Shown: positions 28,581 to 39,584, counted from the stretch's first letter. The stretch is DNA of 64,000 nt from Lysobacteraceae bacterium (GCA_023954075.1 JAMLIV010000001.1:248001-312000); one strand, 5' to 3'. A program made the numbers and translations. Notes: generated by a model from the sequence alone, not told the origin.

Positions 28581-28964
28581 TCAGGAATCCGCGGTCCCGA
28601 TCAGGAACGCCGCGACCACCCGACGGCCTTCACCGGCCAGCAGGTTGAAGGTGCGCGCGGCGGCGGCGCTGTCCATGGCTTCCAGCCCGATGCCGCGCGC
28701 CAGGAAGGCCGCCATCAGCGCCGGCGGCGCGAGGCGCTGGCGCTCGCCGGTGCCGATCAGCACCACGGTCGGTTCGAGCGCAAGCACGGCCGCGATGGCC
28801 GCGGCGTCGAACTCGTCCAGGGAATGCGGCGCGAAGTCGTCGATGCAGCGGTCCGGGGCCAGCAGCAGGCTGGCGGAAAAGACGCGGTCGCCCACCTGCA
28901 CGAAGCCCGCGCCCAGGCGGCGTACCGCATGGTGGCCTTCGTCGGACTGGTGGGCGAGCTGCAT
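28581..28964 (-). CDS. Mth938-like/NDUFAF3 family protein (DUF498)
   Basis: 127 aa. The Mth938 fold is indicated by VRRLGAGFVQVGDRVFSAS, LLLAPDRCIDDF, LALEPTVVLIGTGERQRL, the conserved GTG turn and the C-terminal GIGLEAMDSAAAARTFNLLA and RRVVAAFLI. The eukaryotic relative NDUFAF3 assembles respiratory complex I; the bacterial function is not settled. It lies between hvfA and yhbY on the same strand, 82 bp before hvfA, a spacer that should hold the hvf promoter. Confidence 0.85.
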   Translation of the reverse strand: MQLAHQSDEGHHAVRRLGAGFVQVGDRVFSASLLLAPDRCIDDFAPHSLDEFDAAAIAAVLALEPTVVLIGTGERQRLAPPALMAAFLARGIGLEAMDSAAAARTFNLLAGEGRRVVAAFLIGTADS

Positions 28965-28973
28965 GGCGGGATA

Positions 28974-29276
28974 TCAGCGCGGCAGCGGAACCTGCGGGGC
29001 TTCCGGGTTGCGGCGGAACAGGCAGGCGATGTTGCCCACGCGCTGCACCAGCTGCGCACCGGAGCGCTCGATCAGGATCGCGATGCCGGCATCGCGCGCG
29101 TCGCGGTCTTCCGCGGCGATGCGCACCTTGACCAGCTCGTGGTGGTCAAGCGCGAGGTCCAGTTCGGCCAGCAACGCCTCGGTGACGCCCTTGGCACCGA
29201 CCAGGATCACCGGCCTGAGCGGATGCGCGAGGCCGCGCAGGTAGCGTTTCTGGTTCGAGGTCAGCGGAGCGGGCAT
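28974..29276 (-). CDS. yhbY: Ribosome assembly RNA-binding protein YhbY
   Basis: 100 aa, a single CRS1-YhbY (CRM) domain. Signatures are LTSNQKRYLRGLAHPLRPVI, LVGAKGVTEALLAELDLAL (containing the GxxG-like loop), HHELVKVRI and the closing RVGNIACLFRRN. YhbY associates with pre-50S particles. It is divergent from rlmE, another 50S factor, as in Escherichia coli, with a 70-bp shared promoter region. Confidence 0.95.
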   Translation of the reverse strand: MPAPLTSNQKRYLRGLAHPLRPVILVGAKGVTEALLAELDLALDHHELVKVRIAAEDRDARDAGIAILIERSGAQLVQRVGNIACLFRRNPEAPQVPLPR

Positions 29277-29346
29277 GAACGGTCGCAGCGGGAAGATGAG
29301 CGCGACAGGTTACCATGTACGCCTTCCCGCTCCCACGCACCGACCC

Positions 29347-29992
29347 ATGGCACGCAGCAAGAGCAGCCAGCGCTGGCTGCGCGAGCACTTTTCCGATCGC
29401 TTCGTGAAGAAGGCCCGGGCCGAAGGCCTGCGCTCGCGCGCCGCCTACAAGCTGGAGGAGCTGCTCGAACGCGATCGCGTGCTCAAGCCGGGGATGGTGG
29501 TGGTGGACCTGGGCGCGGCACCGGGCGGCTGGTCGCAGCTGGTGCGGCGCGAGCTGGGCGACAGCGGACGGGTGATCGCGCTGGACATCCTCGACATGCC
29601 GCCGCTGGCCGGGGTCGAGTTCATTCTCGGCGATTTCCGCGAGCCGGAGCCGCTGGCACGGCTCGAAGCCCTTCTGGACGGCCAGCCCGTGGACCTTGTG
29701 CTTTCCGACATGGCCCCCAATATGTCCGGCATGGATGCCGTCGATCAGCCGCGTTCGATGTATCTGGCGGAATTGGCCAGGGATTTTTCCGACCAGCACC
29801 TGCGGGCCGGCGGCACGTTCCTCATCAAGCTGTTCCAGGGCGCGGGCTTCGACGATTACATCCGGGACTTGCGCAGGCGCTATCGGCAGGTCAAGGTGAG
29901 GAAGCCGGAAGCGTCACGCAGCCGATCTTCCGAGGTCTACGCGCTGGCAACCGACAAACGAGAAGCCCAGGGACAGGGCGCAGGAAACAGGA

Positions 29993-30000
<8 letters not shown>
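29347..30000 (+). CDS. rlmE: 23S rRNA (uridine-2'-O)-methyltransferase RlmE
   Basis: 217 aa. It methylates U2552 of 23S rRNA (E. coli numbering) during late 50S assembly. The SAM motif is [15 protein letters not shown], motif IV is [10 protein letters not shown], and the catalytic K-D-K-E residues are seen in [24 protein letters not shown] and [12 protein letters not shown] 29347 gives [15 protein letters not shown]. It overlaps ftsH by eight bases, the classic heat-shock pair rlmE-ftsH. Confidence 0.96.
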
Positions 30001-31915
<1,915 letters not shown>

Positions 31916-31949
31916 GCGGCGGCACCAGGTGCCTGCGGAATCCCGAAGG

Positions 31950-31977
31950 AAAAAGGCCAGGGCAACCTGGCCTTTTT
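31950..31977 (+). terminator. Intrinsic terminator after ftsH
   Basis: Perfect 12-bp stem AAAAAGGCCAGG/CCTGGCCTTTTT with a GCAA loop. Confidence 0.93.
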
Positions 31978-31999
31978 CATTTCAGGCGGCTGGGGCATC

Positions 32000-32031
32000 A
32001 TGGCCATGCCATTGGCATGGCATGGCATGGC
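32000..32031 (+). repeat. GGCAT short tandem repeat with a small inverted repeat
   Basis: GCCATGCC-ATT-GGCATGGC forms an 8-bp hairpin and GGCAT is repeated three to four times (GGCATGGCATGGCATGGC). It lies immediately upstream of the ribosome-binding site of the next gene. Confidence 0.65.
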
Positions 32032-32044
32032 GAGGGGAAAAACG

Positions 32045-32554
32045 GTGATTCGAAGAACAGTGTTGCTGTTGTCCGGCGTGTTGGCGTGTGCCTTTGCCGT
32101 TGCTGCGACGGCCGGCGAAGTGCGCCTGCAAAGCCTCGTGCCCTACGCCGAGGACAATTTCGTGGCGGCGAATATCAAGGCCGAGTGTCCGATTGGCCGG
32201 CAGCTGGCCGATTTCGTGCGCGAGTTCTCCGCGAGATCCGGTGTGAACGTGGTGTTCGATGATGCGGCATCCCAAGCGACGGAAGGCCGGGTTCTGATGC
32301 TTGAAATCATCGATGCGCAAAGTGTCGGCAATGCCTGGACGGGGCACATGAAGTCCACGTCGGTGCTCGGCGTGCTCTACGACAACGGCGAAAGGATCGC
32401 GGCTTTCCGCGCCCGACGCCATTCGCGCGGCGGTTTCGGCGCGGGGTTCAAGGGCTCCTGTTCGGTGCTGGGGCGCACCGTCAGGGCCATCGGCAGCGAC
32501 ATCGCCTCGTGGCTGGTCAGCCCGGTCGATGGCGCGCGCCTGGGCGATCTGTAG
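32045..32554 (+). CDS. Exported hypothetical protein
   Basis: 169 aa from GTG 32045, preceded by GAGGGG. MIRRTVLLLSGVLACAFAVA is a Sec signal peptide with probable cleavage near ATAGE. The mature protein begins VRLQSLVPYAEDNFVAANIK and has two cysteines (AECPIG, KGSCSVLG) that could pair. It contains FSARSGVNVVFDDAASQATE and LEIIDAQSVGNAWTGHMKS. The family is not recognised. It is 12 bp upstream of folP and may be co-transcribed with it. Confidence 0.6.
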   Translation: MIRRTVLLLSGVLACAFAVAATAGEVRLQSLVPYAEDNFVAANIKAECPIGRQLADFVREFSARSGVNVVFDDAASQATEGRVLMLEIIDAQSVGNAWTGHMKSTSVLGVLYDNGERIAAFRARRHSRGGFGAGFKGSCSVLGRTVRAIGSDIASWLVSPVDGARLGDL

Positions 32555-32566
32555 GCCACCGCAGCC

Positions 32567-33466
32567 GTGTTCGACATCGTTCCCACGCTCGACTGCGCCG
32601 GCCGGCCGCTGAAGCTCGACCGCACGCGCATCCTGGGCGTGGTGAACGTCACGCCCGATTCGTTTTCCGACCATGGCGCGCACGCCGATGCGGACGCTGC
32701 CGTGGCGCATGGTTTGATGCTCGTGGCAGAGGGTGCCGATGCGCTGGACGTGGGTGGTGAATCGACCCGTCCGGGTGCCGCCGAGGTCGGTGTGGGGGAG
32801 GAAATCGCGCGCGTGGTGCCGGTGATCGAGCGGCTCGCGCGCGAGACGACGGTGCCGATCAGTGTGGACACGTCCAAGCCCGAGGTGATGCGCGCCGCCG
32901 TGGCCGCCGGTGCCGGCATGATCAACGACGTCTACGCCCTGCGCCGTGAGGGCGCGCTGGCGGCGGCGGCGGCACTGGGCGTGCCGGTGGTGCTGATGCA
33001 CATGCAGGGCGAGCCGCGCACGATGCAGGCCGCGCCGCACTACGACGACGTGGTGGCTGAGGTGCGGCGTTTTCTCGCCGATCGCATCTTTGCCTGCGAG
33101 CTGGCCGGGATTCCGAAATCGCGCATCGTGGTCGATCCGGGCTTCGGTTTCGGCAAGGCTCTGGAGCACAACCTCGCCCTGCTGGCGCAGCTGGATGCGT
33201 TTGCCGAACTTGGCGTGCCGCTGCTGGCCGGCATGTCGCGCAAGCGCATGATCGGCGAAGTCACGGGTCGCGAGCCGGGCGAACGGATCGCCGGCTCTGC
33301 CGCCGCGCACCTCATGGCCGCCGAGCGCGGTGCGATGCTGCTGCGCAGCCACGACATCCCGGCGCTGCGCGACGCGCTGGCGCTGTGGGAGGCGCTCAAG
33401 CCGCTGCGGCCTGTGTCGAAGCCGGCGGCACGCGCCAGCGCGCCGCTCTGGCCGGATGACGACTGA
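32567..33466 (+). CDS. folP: Dihydropteroate synthase
   Basis: 299 aa. It joins p-aminobenzoate to the pterin in folate synthesis and is the sulfonamide target. The TIM-barrel signatures are RILGVVNVTPDSFSDHG, ALDVGGESTRPGA, ISVDTSKPEVMRAA, MINDVYAL, VVLMHMQGEPRTMQ, RIVVDPGFGFGKALEHNLAL and LAGMSRKRMIG. The GTG start at 32567 is supported by the family N-terminus. The gene is near ftsH as usual, but the normally following glmM is absent; repeats and pdxY follow. Confidence 0.96.
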   Translation: MFDIVPTLDCAGRPLKLDRTRILGVVNVTPDSFSDHGAHADADAAVAHGLMLVAEGADALDVGGESTRPGAAEVGVGEEIARVVPVIERLARETTVPISVDTSKPEVMRAAVAAGAGMINDVYALRREGALAAAAALGVPVVLMHMQGEPRTMQAAPHYDDVVAEVRRFLADRIFACELAGIPKSRIVVDPGFGFGKALEHNLALLAQLDAFAELGVPLLAGMSRKRMIGEVTGREPGERIAGSAAAHLMAAERGAMLLRSHDIPALRDALALWEALKPLRPVSKPAARASAPLWPDDD

Positions 33467-33469
33467 CGC

Positions 33470-33660
33470 CAACGTCGGCCGCACAGGGCTACGTCCCCGA
33501 CGGGGTGCCGCGCCGCCGACGCGAGGCTTGGTGGCGCGTTTTCGCACGCCGCAACGCGATGTCGTCGTAGGTCGGGGCTACGTCCCCGACGGGATGTTCG
33601 ATACCCGCCAACGTCGGCCGCGTAGGGCCGACCTACGTCCCCGACGGGATGCTGCGCTGC
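33470..33660. repeat. Cluster of CTACGTCCCCGACGGG intergenic repeats
   Basis: The unit GTCGGCCGC-AGGGCTACGTCCCCGACGGG occurs in three variants (about 33474-33502, 33569-33596, 33614-33650). One copy contains the palindrome GTCGGGG-CTACGT-CCCCGAC. The cluster fills the convergent spacer between folP and pdxY and could act as a bidirectional transcription barrier. It is not a CRISPR array because spacers and repeats are irregular. Confidence 0.75.
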
Positions 33661-33674
33661 CGACGGGATGTTGT

Positions 33675-34541
33675 TCAATCAGCGAGTCGGCGGGCGATGG
33701 CCTGCGGCAGGGCCAATTCCTGCCAGCCCTTTTCCTGCCCGTGGCGCAGCACCGCCACGGTGTCGTCGCAGGCGCGGCGCACCGCCTCGGTCAGCGTGAC
33801 GCCGCGCGCCCTGCGGCCGGCGATGAGAGCACCGAACAGGTCGCCCGTGCCCTTGACCGGATGCGGCACGCGCGGGTGCTCGATGCGCTCGCTGCCTTCG
33901 CGGGTGAGCAGCAGTACCTGCAGGCGGTCGCCGGGGCAGTCGTCCGGCGCGGCGCTGGTGACCACCACCCAGCGGGTGACCTCGCTCAGCAGGCTGGCGG
34001 CCGCTTGCGCGCAGGCGTCGAGCGTCGGCAGCGTGTGCCCGACCAGCTGCTCCAGTTCGAAGTGGTTGGGCGTCAGCCCTTCGGCGCGCGGCGCGAGCGC
34101 GTCGCGCCAGACCGGGATGAGCGCCGGATCGGTGTAGATGCCGGTATCGCGGTCGCCGATCACCGGGTCGATCTGGAAGCCGAGCGCGGGATTCGCCGCG
34201 CGCACCCGGTCCAGCCAGCGCGCCAGCGCCAGCCCCTGTGCCGGCGAACCGAGGTAGCCGGCCAGCACCAGATCGGCACGGGTCGCCGCCTCGCGCGCCA
34301 CGAGATCGTCGAGGATGCCCTCGAACCAGTCCTGCACCAGCGCGCCGCCGTGCACCGTCGGATAGTGCGGCGTGTTGCCGAGGATCACCGTGGGCACCGC
34401 GGCCACCTGCAGCCCGCAGGCCTGCAGCACCTGCACCGCGATGGTGTTGCCGACGTTGCCGTAGGCGACCTGCGACTGCACCGAGATCGCATCGATCAGG
34501 CGCGCGCCGGCGGATGGCCGGAAGGATTCCTCGGCGCTCAT
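33675..34541 (-). CDS. pdxY: Pyridoxal kinase PdxY
   Basis: 288 aa. It phosphorylates pyridoxal in the vitamin B6 salvage pathway. Family signatures are DAISVQSQVAYGNVGNTIAV near the N-terminus, ILGNTPHYPTVHGG, VLAGYLGSPAQ, IDPVIGDRDTGIY, LTPNHFELEQLVG and the ribokinase-type anion hole VKGTGDLFGALIAG. It overlaps yggS by four bases (ATGA). The pairing of a B6 kinase with the PLP-carrier YggS suggests a PLP homeostasis operon. Confidence 0.93.
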   Translation of the reverse strand: MSAEESFRPSAGARLIDAISVQSQVAYGNVGNTIAVQVLQACGLQVAAVPTVILGNTPHYPTVHGGALVQDWFEGILDDLVAREAATRADLVLAGYLGSPAQGLALARWLDRVRAANPALGFQIDPVIGDRDTGIYTDPALIPVWRDALAPRAEGLTPNHFELEQLVGHTLPTLDACAQAAASLLSEVTRWVVVTSAAPDDCPGDRLQVLLLTREGSERIEHPRVPHPVKGTGDLFGALIAGRRARGVTLTEAVRRACDDTVAVLRHGQEKGWQELALPQAIARRLAD

Positions 34542-35290
34542 TCCGGTTTTCCGGCAAAGCCCGGCCAGTAGTCGCTGTCGGGCGTCGCGCGATGCCCGAA
34601 GATGGCGGTGCCCACGCGCACCGTGGTCGCGCCTTCCGCGATCGCCAGTTCGAAATCGCCGGACATGCCCATGGAAAGCTCATCCATCGCGATGCCGTCC
34701 GGCGCGTCCTGGCGCAGGCGGTCGCGCAGCGTGCGCAGGGTGACGAAGCAGGGCCGCACCCGCGCCGCGTCGTCGGAAAACAGTGCCAGCGTCATCAGGC
34801 CGCGCACGCGCAGCGACGGGAAGGCGGGAAGCTTTTTCACGAAAGCGGCCACCTCGTCGGGCGGCAGGCCGAACTTGGTGTCTTCGCCCGAAGTGTTGAC
34901 CTGCACCAGCACGTCCATGGCGCGGCCTTCCTTCTGCAGGTGTCGGTCCAGCGCCTCGGCGGCGCGCAGGCTGTCGAGCGCCTGGAACTCGCTGGCAAAG
35001 CGCGCGGCGTTTTTGGCCTTGTTGGTCTGCAGGTGGCCGATCAGCACCCAGCGCAGGTCGGCCAGATCCGCCATGGCCTCGGACTTGGCCTGCGCTTCCT
35101 GGACCTTGTTTTCGCCCAGCTCGCGCAGTCCCAGCGCGTAGGCCGCGCGCAGGCGCACCTGGTCCACGGTCTTGCTGACCGGCAGCAGGCGCACTTCGGA
35201 CGGATTGCGCGCGGCGGCGCGGCAGGCGGCGGCAATGCGCGCGCGGACGGCGTCGAGGTTGGCGCGCAGGGTGGATTCGTGGTCGATCAT
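34538..35290 (-). CDS. yggS: YggS-family pyridoxal-phosphate homeostasis protein
   Basis: 250 aa. YggS/PLPBP is a PLP-binding TIM-barrel protein without known enzymatic activity that buffers PLP. PLP lysine is in LLPVSKTVD; other conserved elements are LRELGENKVQEAQAK, LRWVLIGHLQTNKAKN, VLVQVNTSGEDTKFG, RVRGLMTLALFSDD, LSMGMSGDFELAI and VRVGTAIFGHR. It overlaps pdxY and is translationally coupled to it. Confidence 0.95.
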   Translation of the reverse strand: MIDHESTLRANLDAVRARIAAACRAAARNPSEVRLLPVSKTVDQVRLRAAYALGLRELGENKVQEAQAKSEAMADLADLRWVLIGHLQTNKAKNAARFASEFQALDSLRAAEALDRHLQKEGRAMDVLVQVNTSGEDTKFGLPPDEVAAFVKKLPAFPSLRVRGLMTLALFSDDAARVRPCFVTLRTLRDRLRQDAPDGIAMDELSMGMSGDFELAIAEGATTVRVGTAIFGHRATPDSDYWPGFAGKPE

Positions 35291-35398
35291 GGCAAGGTGT
35301 GCGGCAAGGGGGCGGAGCGGTGCGACGGCGTCATTGTGATGCAGCCGGCAGCGCCGGTCACGACACGCGCCGTCGGTGCGGAAGCGTTTGGCGAGTAG

Positions 35399-38173
35399 TC
35401 ATTGTCCCGAGGCGGGAAGCCCCAGGTGGCTGGCAACGGCTTCGGCCCGGGCGCGGTTGACCTCGGCGGGAAGCATGGCCGTGCGCAGAATCGGCAGCGC
35501 CTGCGCCAGTTCGCGCCGTGCCGCAGCGCGGCGGCCGCGTTCGGCATTGATGCCTGCGCGCTCGGCGCGCGCAATGGCAACATCCACCTCGATGCCGCCC
35601 AGTGCTTCGAGGCGGGTGATCGCCTCGTCGATGTCGCGTGCGGCGGCGGTGAGGTCACCGCGCATCTGCGCGAACGCGGCGCGGACGCGGAGGACGTGGG
35701 CGTGCAGGATGTGGTCAGGTCCCACGATGGCGGTGAAAACACGTGCCGCCTCTTCAAGCCAGCCTTCACCGCGCGCCGGGTCATGCATTTGGCGCGCAAG
35801 AACCGCCAGCTGCCAGGTGGTCAGGGCGTAGTTCGCCGAGTCCTCGCCCTCGTCGCGGCGGGATTGGTCCTGCAGCGCTTCGAGCTGCGCGAGCGCCTCG
35901 GCGCGGTGCCCGGACAGCCCGAGGCAGCGGGCGCGGTTGCGGCGGATCTGCATGACCGCGTCCCGCGGGGCGGTGGAGTCTTCCACCAGCGCGAAAGCGG
36001 CGTCGAAGTTGCGCAACGCACCGGCATAGTCGCCGGCGTTTTCCATCACGCTGCCGAGGTTGCCCAGCGAAATGGCCCTGTCCGGGTCACTCTGCGTGGA
36101 GTCCCGGGTAAGCGCGTCGGCGCGATGCAGGGCCTCGACGGCCTCGCGGTAGCGACCCTGGGCGCTGAGCGCGTTGCCCAGCGCGTTGAAGAGATTTCCC
36201 GCGCGGATGCCGCGCAGTCCGGCGGTGTTTTCCTGCACGGCGATGATGTCCTGCAGCAGATCCGTCGCCTCCGCGGCGCGTCCGGCGTTGGTCAACAGCT
36301 CGGCGTGGGCGCGCACCAGGCTCACGATCAGGATGGATTGGGTGGCAATGCCCTTCGAGCTGGCGTAGGCCAGACCCGCGCGGCTGGTCGCCAGACCGCG
36401 CTCGTATTCGTTCTGCGCCAGCCAGCTGGTGGCCGAGACGTGGTAGACATCCAGCAGCGTGTCGATCGGTGCGTCCGGCGGCGGATTGGCGAGGATCGCA
36501 TCCCACAGTCGGTGGGCCTGGTCCAGCTCGTTGCGGCGGTAGTGGGCATAGGCGAGCTGGGCCTGGCTGCGAATGCGCTCGGCAGCGTCGCCCGGAGCAA
36601 AGCGCTCGCGCAGGGCGGCACCGTCCTGCGCATGGCGCAACGACGCATCGCCTTGCCCCAGCGTGCCTTGCAGGCTCGACAGGCTGTCGAGGTCGCGTGC
36701 GAAGGCCAAGGCTTCTGCCGTGGTCTTCGGCTCCACCCCGGCCACGCCGTTGCTGAAAAGCTCCGCCGCGATCACTGGTTCGCCCAGCGACATGTACAGG
36801 TTGCCGAGCAGGCGCTGCACGGTCTGGCGTGCGTTCAGAGGCAAGGCGGCGTCCTCCGTCATGCCGGCGCGCGCCTGATCGAGCAGGTCGCGCACGCTGA
36901 TCTGGGTGCTCATCGCCACTTCCGGCGCGGCGGCCGCCAGGGTGCGGACGAGGAACTCGAGCGAGGCGCGCGCGGCCTGGCTGTCGCGCTCGGCCGCTTC
37001 GAGCGCGCGGGTCGCGGTGGCTTCCGCCTCGATCGCGCGGCTGCGCTCCACCGCCAGCCGCCAGACGAATCCCGAGGAGGCCATCAGCGCCAGCAGCACC
37101 AGCGTCACGCCGGCGCGATGGCGGCCGATGAACTTGCGCGTGCGGTAGAGCCAGCTGTCCGAGGCTGCCAGCACGGGCCGGCCCTCGCTCCAGCGCGCAA
37201 TATCGGCGCGCATCGCTTCCACCGTGGGATAGCGGTCGTCGGGTGAGGCTTCCGTGGCGCGCCCGAGGATGCCGCGCAGGTCGGCAGGAAGCGCAAGTGG
37301 CGCGAAACCGTCGGGCAGCGCCACGTGCACGCCGGGTTCGCGCTCGCCGGTCAGCATTTCCCGCAGCACCACGCCCAGCGCATAGACGTCGGTGGCGGTG
37401 GAAATGGCGTTGCCCGCGCGCTGCTCGGGGCTGGCGTAGCCGCGGCTGAAGACGCGGGTGGAGGACTCCTGCTCGCCGGAGTCGGCACCCACGTCGACCA
37501 GTTTGGCCACGCCGAAATCCAGCAGCTTGGGGTCGCCGTTGTCCTGCACCAGCACATTGGCGGGCTTGAGGTCGCGGTGGATCACCAGCCGCCCGTGGGC
37601 GTGCTGCACCGCATCGGCGATGCGGTCGAACAAGGCCAGGCGCGCTTCGATGCCCGGCGCGGCCTGGGCGAGGTAATCGAGCAGGCCCACGCCCTGGACA
37701 TACTCCATCACGACATACGGCTGGCCGTCCGGAGTCTGCCCGCCGTCGATCAGGCGCGCGATGTTGGGATGATCGAGCTGGGCGAGGATCTGGCGTTCCT
37801 GGCGCAGGCGGCGTTGGCCTTCCGCCGTGGGGAAGCCGCGAATGAGCTTGATCGCGACCTGTTGTTCGAACTGTCCGTCGGCGCGTTCGGCCAGCAGCAC
37901 CGTACCCATGCCGCCGGCCCCGAGCTCGCGCAGCACGCGCCACGGCCCCAGCCGCATCCCGTCGGCTACCGGTTCGACCAGCATGCTGCCGCCCAGATTG
38001 ACGGCCGCGGCCATCGGGTCGCGGGTCTGGTCGTCCGCGTCGAGCAGACGGCGCAGGCGCTCGGCCAGGGTGATGTCGAGTTCCGCCAGCCGCGCTTCGC
38101 GCTGCTCCGGCGGCAGGTCGAGCAGGGCGTGGAACAGCTCGGCCAGTTGTGCGTGCGCCGCCGCGCCCGTCAT
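35399..38173 (-). CDS. Membrane Ser/Thr protein kinase with C-terminal TPR region, second copy
   Basis: 924 aa. An N-terminal helical segment (LFHALLDLPPEQREARLAEL) leads to the kinase domain: LGAGGMG (84-90), K109, HRDLKPAN (199-206), DFG (219-221) and the P+1 loop GYASPEQRAG. A transmembrane helix is near 360-378 (GVTLVLLALMASSGFVW), and TPR repeats fill the rest (RYREAVEALHRADALTRD, YAGALRNFDAAFALVED). All catalytic residues are present. Its start overlaps the stop of the ECF sigma gene (ATGA). It is a paralogue of the kinase at 6.8-9.6 kb, with the same architecture. Confidence 0.9.
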   Translation of the reverse strand: MTGAAAHAQLAELFHALLDLPPEQREARLAELDITLAERLRRLLDADDQTRDPMAAAVNLGGSMLVEPVADGMRLGPWRVLRELGAGGMGTVLLAERADGQFEQQVAIKLIRGFPTAEGQRRLRQERQILAQLDHPNIARLIDGGQTPDGQPYVVMEYVQGVGLLDYLAQAAPGIEARLALFDRIADAVQHAHGRLVIHRDLKPANVLVQDNGDPKLLDFGVAKLVDVGADSGEQESSTRVFSRGYASPEQRAGNAISTATDVYALGVVLREMLTGEREPGVHVALPDGFAPLALPADLRGILGRATEASPDDRYPTVEAMRADIARWSEGRPVLAASDSWLYRTRKFIGRHRAGVTLVLLALMASSGFVWRLAVERSRAIEAEATATRALEAAERDSQAARASLEFLVRTLAAAAPEVAMSTQISVRDLLDQARAGMTEDAALPLNARQTVQRLLGNLYMSLGEPVIAAELFSNGVAGVEPKTTAEALAFARDLDSLSSLQGTLGQGDASLRHAQDGAALRERFAPGDAAERIRSQAQLAYAHYRRNELDQAHRLWDAILANPPPDAPIDTLLDVYHVSATSWLAQNEYERGLATSRAGLAYASSKGIATQSILIVSLVRAHAELLTNAGRAAEATDLLQDIIAVQENTAGLRGIRAGNLFNALGNALSAQGRYREAVEALHRADALTRDSTQSDPDRAISLGNLGSVMENAGDYAGALRNFDAAFALVEDSTAPRDAVMQIRRNRARCLGLSGHRAEALAQLEALQDQSRRDEGEDSANYALTTWQLAVLARQMHDPARGEGWLEEAARVFTAIVGPDHILHAHVLRVRAAFAQMRGDLTAAARDIDEAITRLEALGGIEVDVAIARAERAGINAERGRRAAARRELAQALPILRTAMLPAEVNRARAEAVASHLGLPASGQ

Positions 38174-38742
38174 GGCGAAAGCGCGTCCTTGAGCCAGGCG
38201 CGCGCGAAGCGCAGGTCGCGGTCGACCGTGGCCACCGACAGCTCCAGCGCGGCACCGATTTCCTCGCGCGAGAAGCCGCCGAAGTAGCTCAGTTCAACGA
38301 CCTGCGCCTGGCGCGGGTCTTCCTTCGCCAGCGCCACGATGGCCTCGTCCACGCGCACCACGTCGTCGTCGGCACCGCCGCCAGGAAGCTCGGGTGCCTG
38401 GCTCAGCGGCAGGATGGCCTGGCCCTGGCCGCGCTTTTCGCTCAGGCGTCGGCGCGCGTGGTCGACGATGACCTGGCGCGTCGCCTGCGCCACGGCGTGG
38501 AAGAAATGCCGCCGGTCCGCCCAGCCCGCGTCGGCGGCGAGCAGCCGGATCAGGGCTTCGTGCGCCAGCTCGGTCGGCGTCATCGTCGCTTGCGCGTGCT
38601 GCGCCAGCGACTGGCCGGCGATGGCCCGCACGCGGCGGTATACCAACGCCATCAATTCTTCCCGTGCCACCACGTCGCCATCCTGCCAGCGGTGCAACAG
38701 GACAGTCAGCGCGTGGGCATCATCGGGCGCAGCGTCGATCAT
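38170..38742 (-). CDS. ECF-like RNA polymerase sigma factor (TIGR02999 type), second copy
   Basis: 190 aa. Region 2: ELMALVYRRVRAIAGQSLAQ, PTELAHEALIRLL, HFFHAVAQATRQVIVDHARR. Region 4: FSREEIGAALELSVATVDRD. The acidic linker between them (GGGADDDVVRVDEA) is typical. It is coupled by a four-base overlap to the TPR kinase. The gene follows hflD on the same strand with a 69-bp gap. Confidence 0.87.
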   Translation of the reverse strand: MIDAAPDDAHALTVLLHRWQDGDVVAREELMALVYRRVRAIAGQSLAQHAQATMTPTELAHEALIRLLAADAGWADRRHFFHAVAQATRQVIVDHARRRLSEKRGQGQAILPLSQAPELPGGGADDDVVRVDEAIVALAKEDPRQAQVVELSYFGGFSREEIGAALELSVATVDRDLRFARAWLKDALSP

Positions 38743-38811
38743 GGGCGGGATCGCAAGGGCGGTGCGGTGGGTGAGTATAGGCGCGTGCCGCGGCGGTCGC
38801 CGGGGCGGCGA

Positions 38812-39417
38812 TCAGGTGGCCAGCCAGCGCCGGGCCGCATCCACCATGGCGCGCCGGCGCAGCAGGAAATCCCAGTAGCTGCCGCGCATCTGGCGCCAGA
38901 GCACGGCCGAACGCACTGCGGCCAGCAGGCAGGCGCGCACCTGCGCCACGACGGCCTCCTGCTGGAGCTGCGTCGGATCGCCCTGCACCAGCACCCGGGT
39001 GGACAGGCGGCTGACGGTGTTGGCATAGACCTCGCCCAGGCGCGCGACAACGGTGGGATGGGTGACGCCGAAGTGCTCGCGCTGCCGTCCCGCCTCGATG
39101 ATGCCCTCCTGCAGCGCGTCGAGCAGGTCGGTGCGGGCGTTGAGCTGGCGCTCCACGCTCAGCACCGTCATGGCCATCTTGCCGAGGCTGCCGTCGCGCT
39201 GCCCGCCGCCCTGGAATTGCCCGATCAGGATTTCCAGTCCGGTCTTCATGAGATGCGCCGAACCGTAGACCGCCTCCACCGAGTCGGCGTCGATGCGGAA
39301 CACCGAGGCCAGCGATGCGGCGAGGTCGGCCTCGTCCGCCTGCCCGCTGCGGGCGATGGACTGGACCAGGCGCAGGCCCTGCATCATGCCGGCCAGCGCA
39401 AGCGTGCGATCTTTCAT
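38812..39417 (-). CDS. hflD: HflD, high-frequency-lysogenization protein homologue
   Basis: 201 aa from ATG 39417. The all-helical HflD family is recognised by [33 protein letters not shown]-like [43 protein letters not shown] and [22 protein letters not shown]. In Escherichia coli HflD is a peripheral membrane protein that binds lambda CII. It usually lies next to mnmA, which is not present here; proA is divergent instead. Confidence 0.88.
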   Translation of the reverse strand: MKDRTLALAGMMQGLRLVQSIARSGQADEADLAASLASVFRIDADSVEAVYGSAHLMKTGLEILIGQFQGGGQRDGSLGKMAMTVLSVERQLNARTDLLDALQEGIIEAGRQREHFGVTHPTVVARLGEVYANTVSRLSTRVLVQGDPTQLQQEAVVAQVRACLLAAVRSAVLWRQMRGSYWDFLLRRRAMVDAARRWLAT

Positions 39418-39584
39418 CGATGTCCTCTGTCGGCCGCGGCGCGCGGCGGATGCGTGCAAAACCCGATTTTCGGCGATTTCGGCGGCGCTGGGAAACCGCT
39501 GCCGCGCCGCGTGTTGCGCATGATGCTGGAAATCCGCCCTCGCCGCGGGTAGGTTCCCTGGCTCTACCATCAACGGGCCACCCG

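Noticed and set aside
33470-33660. A CRISPR-like array
   Set aside because: Only three irregular units with unequal spacing and no cas genes.
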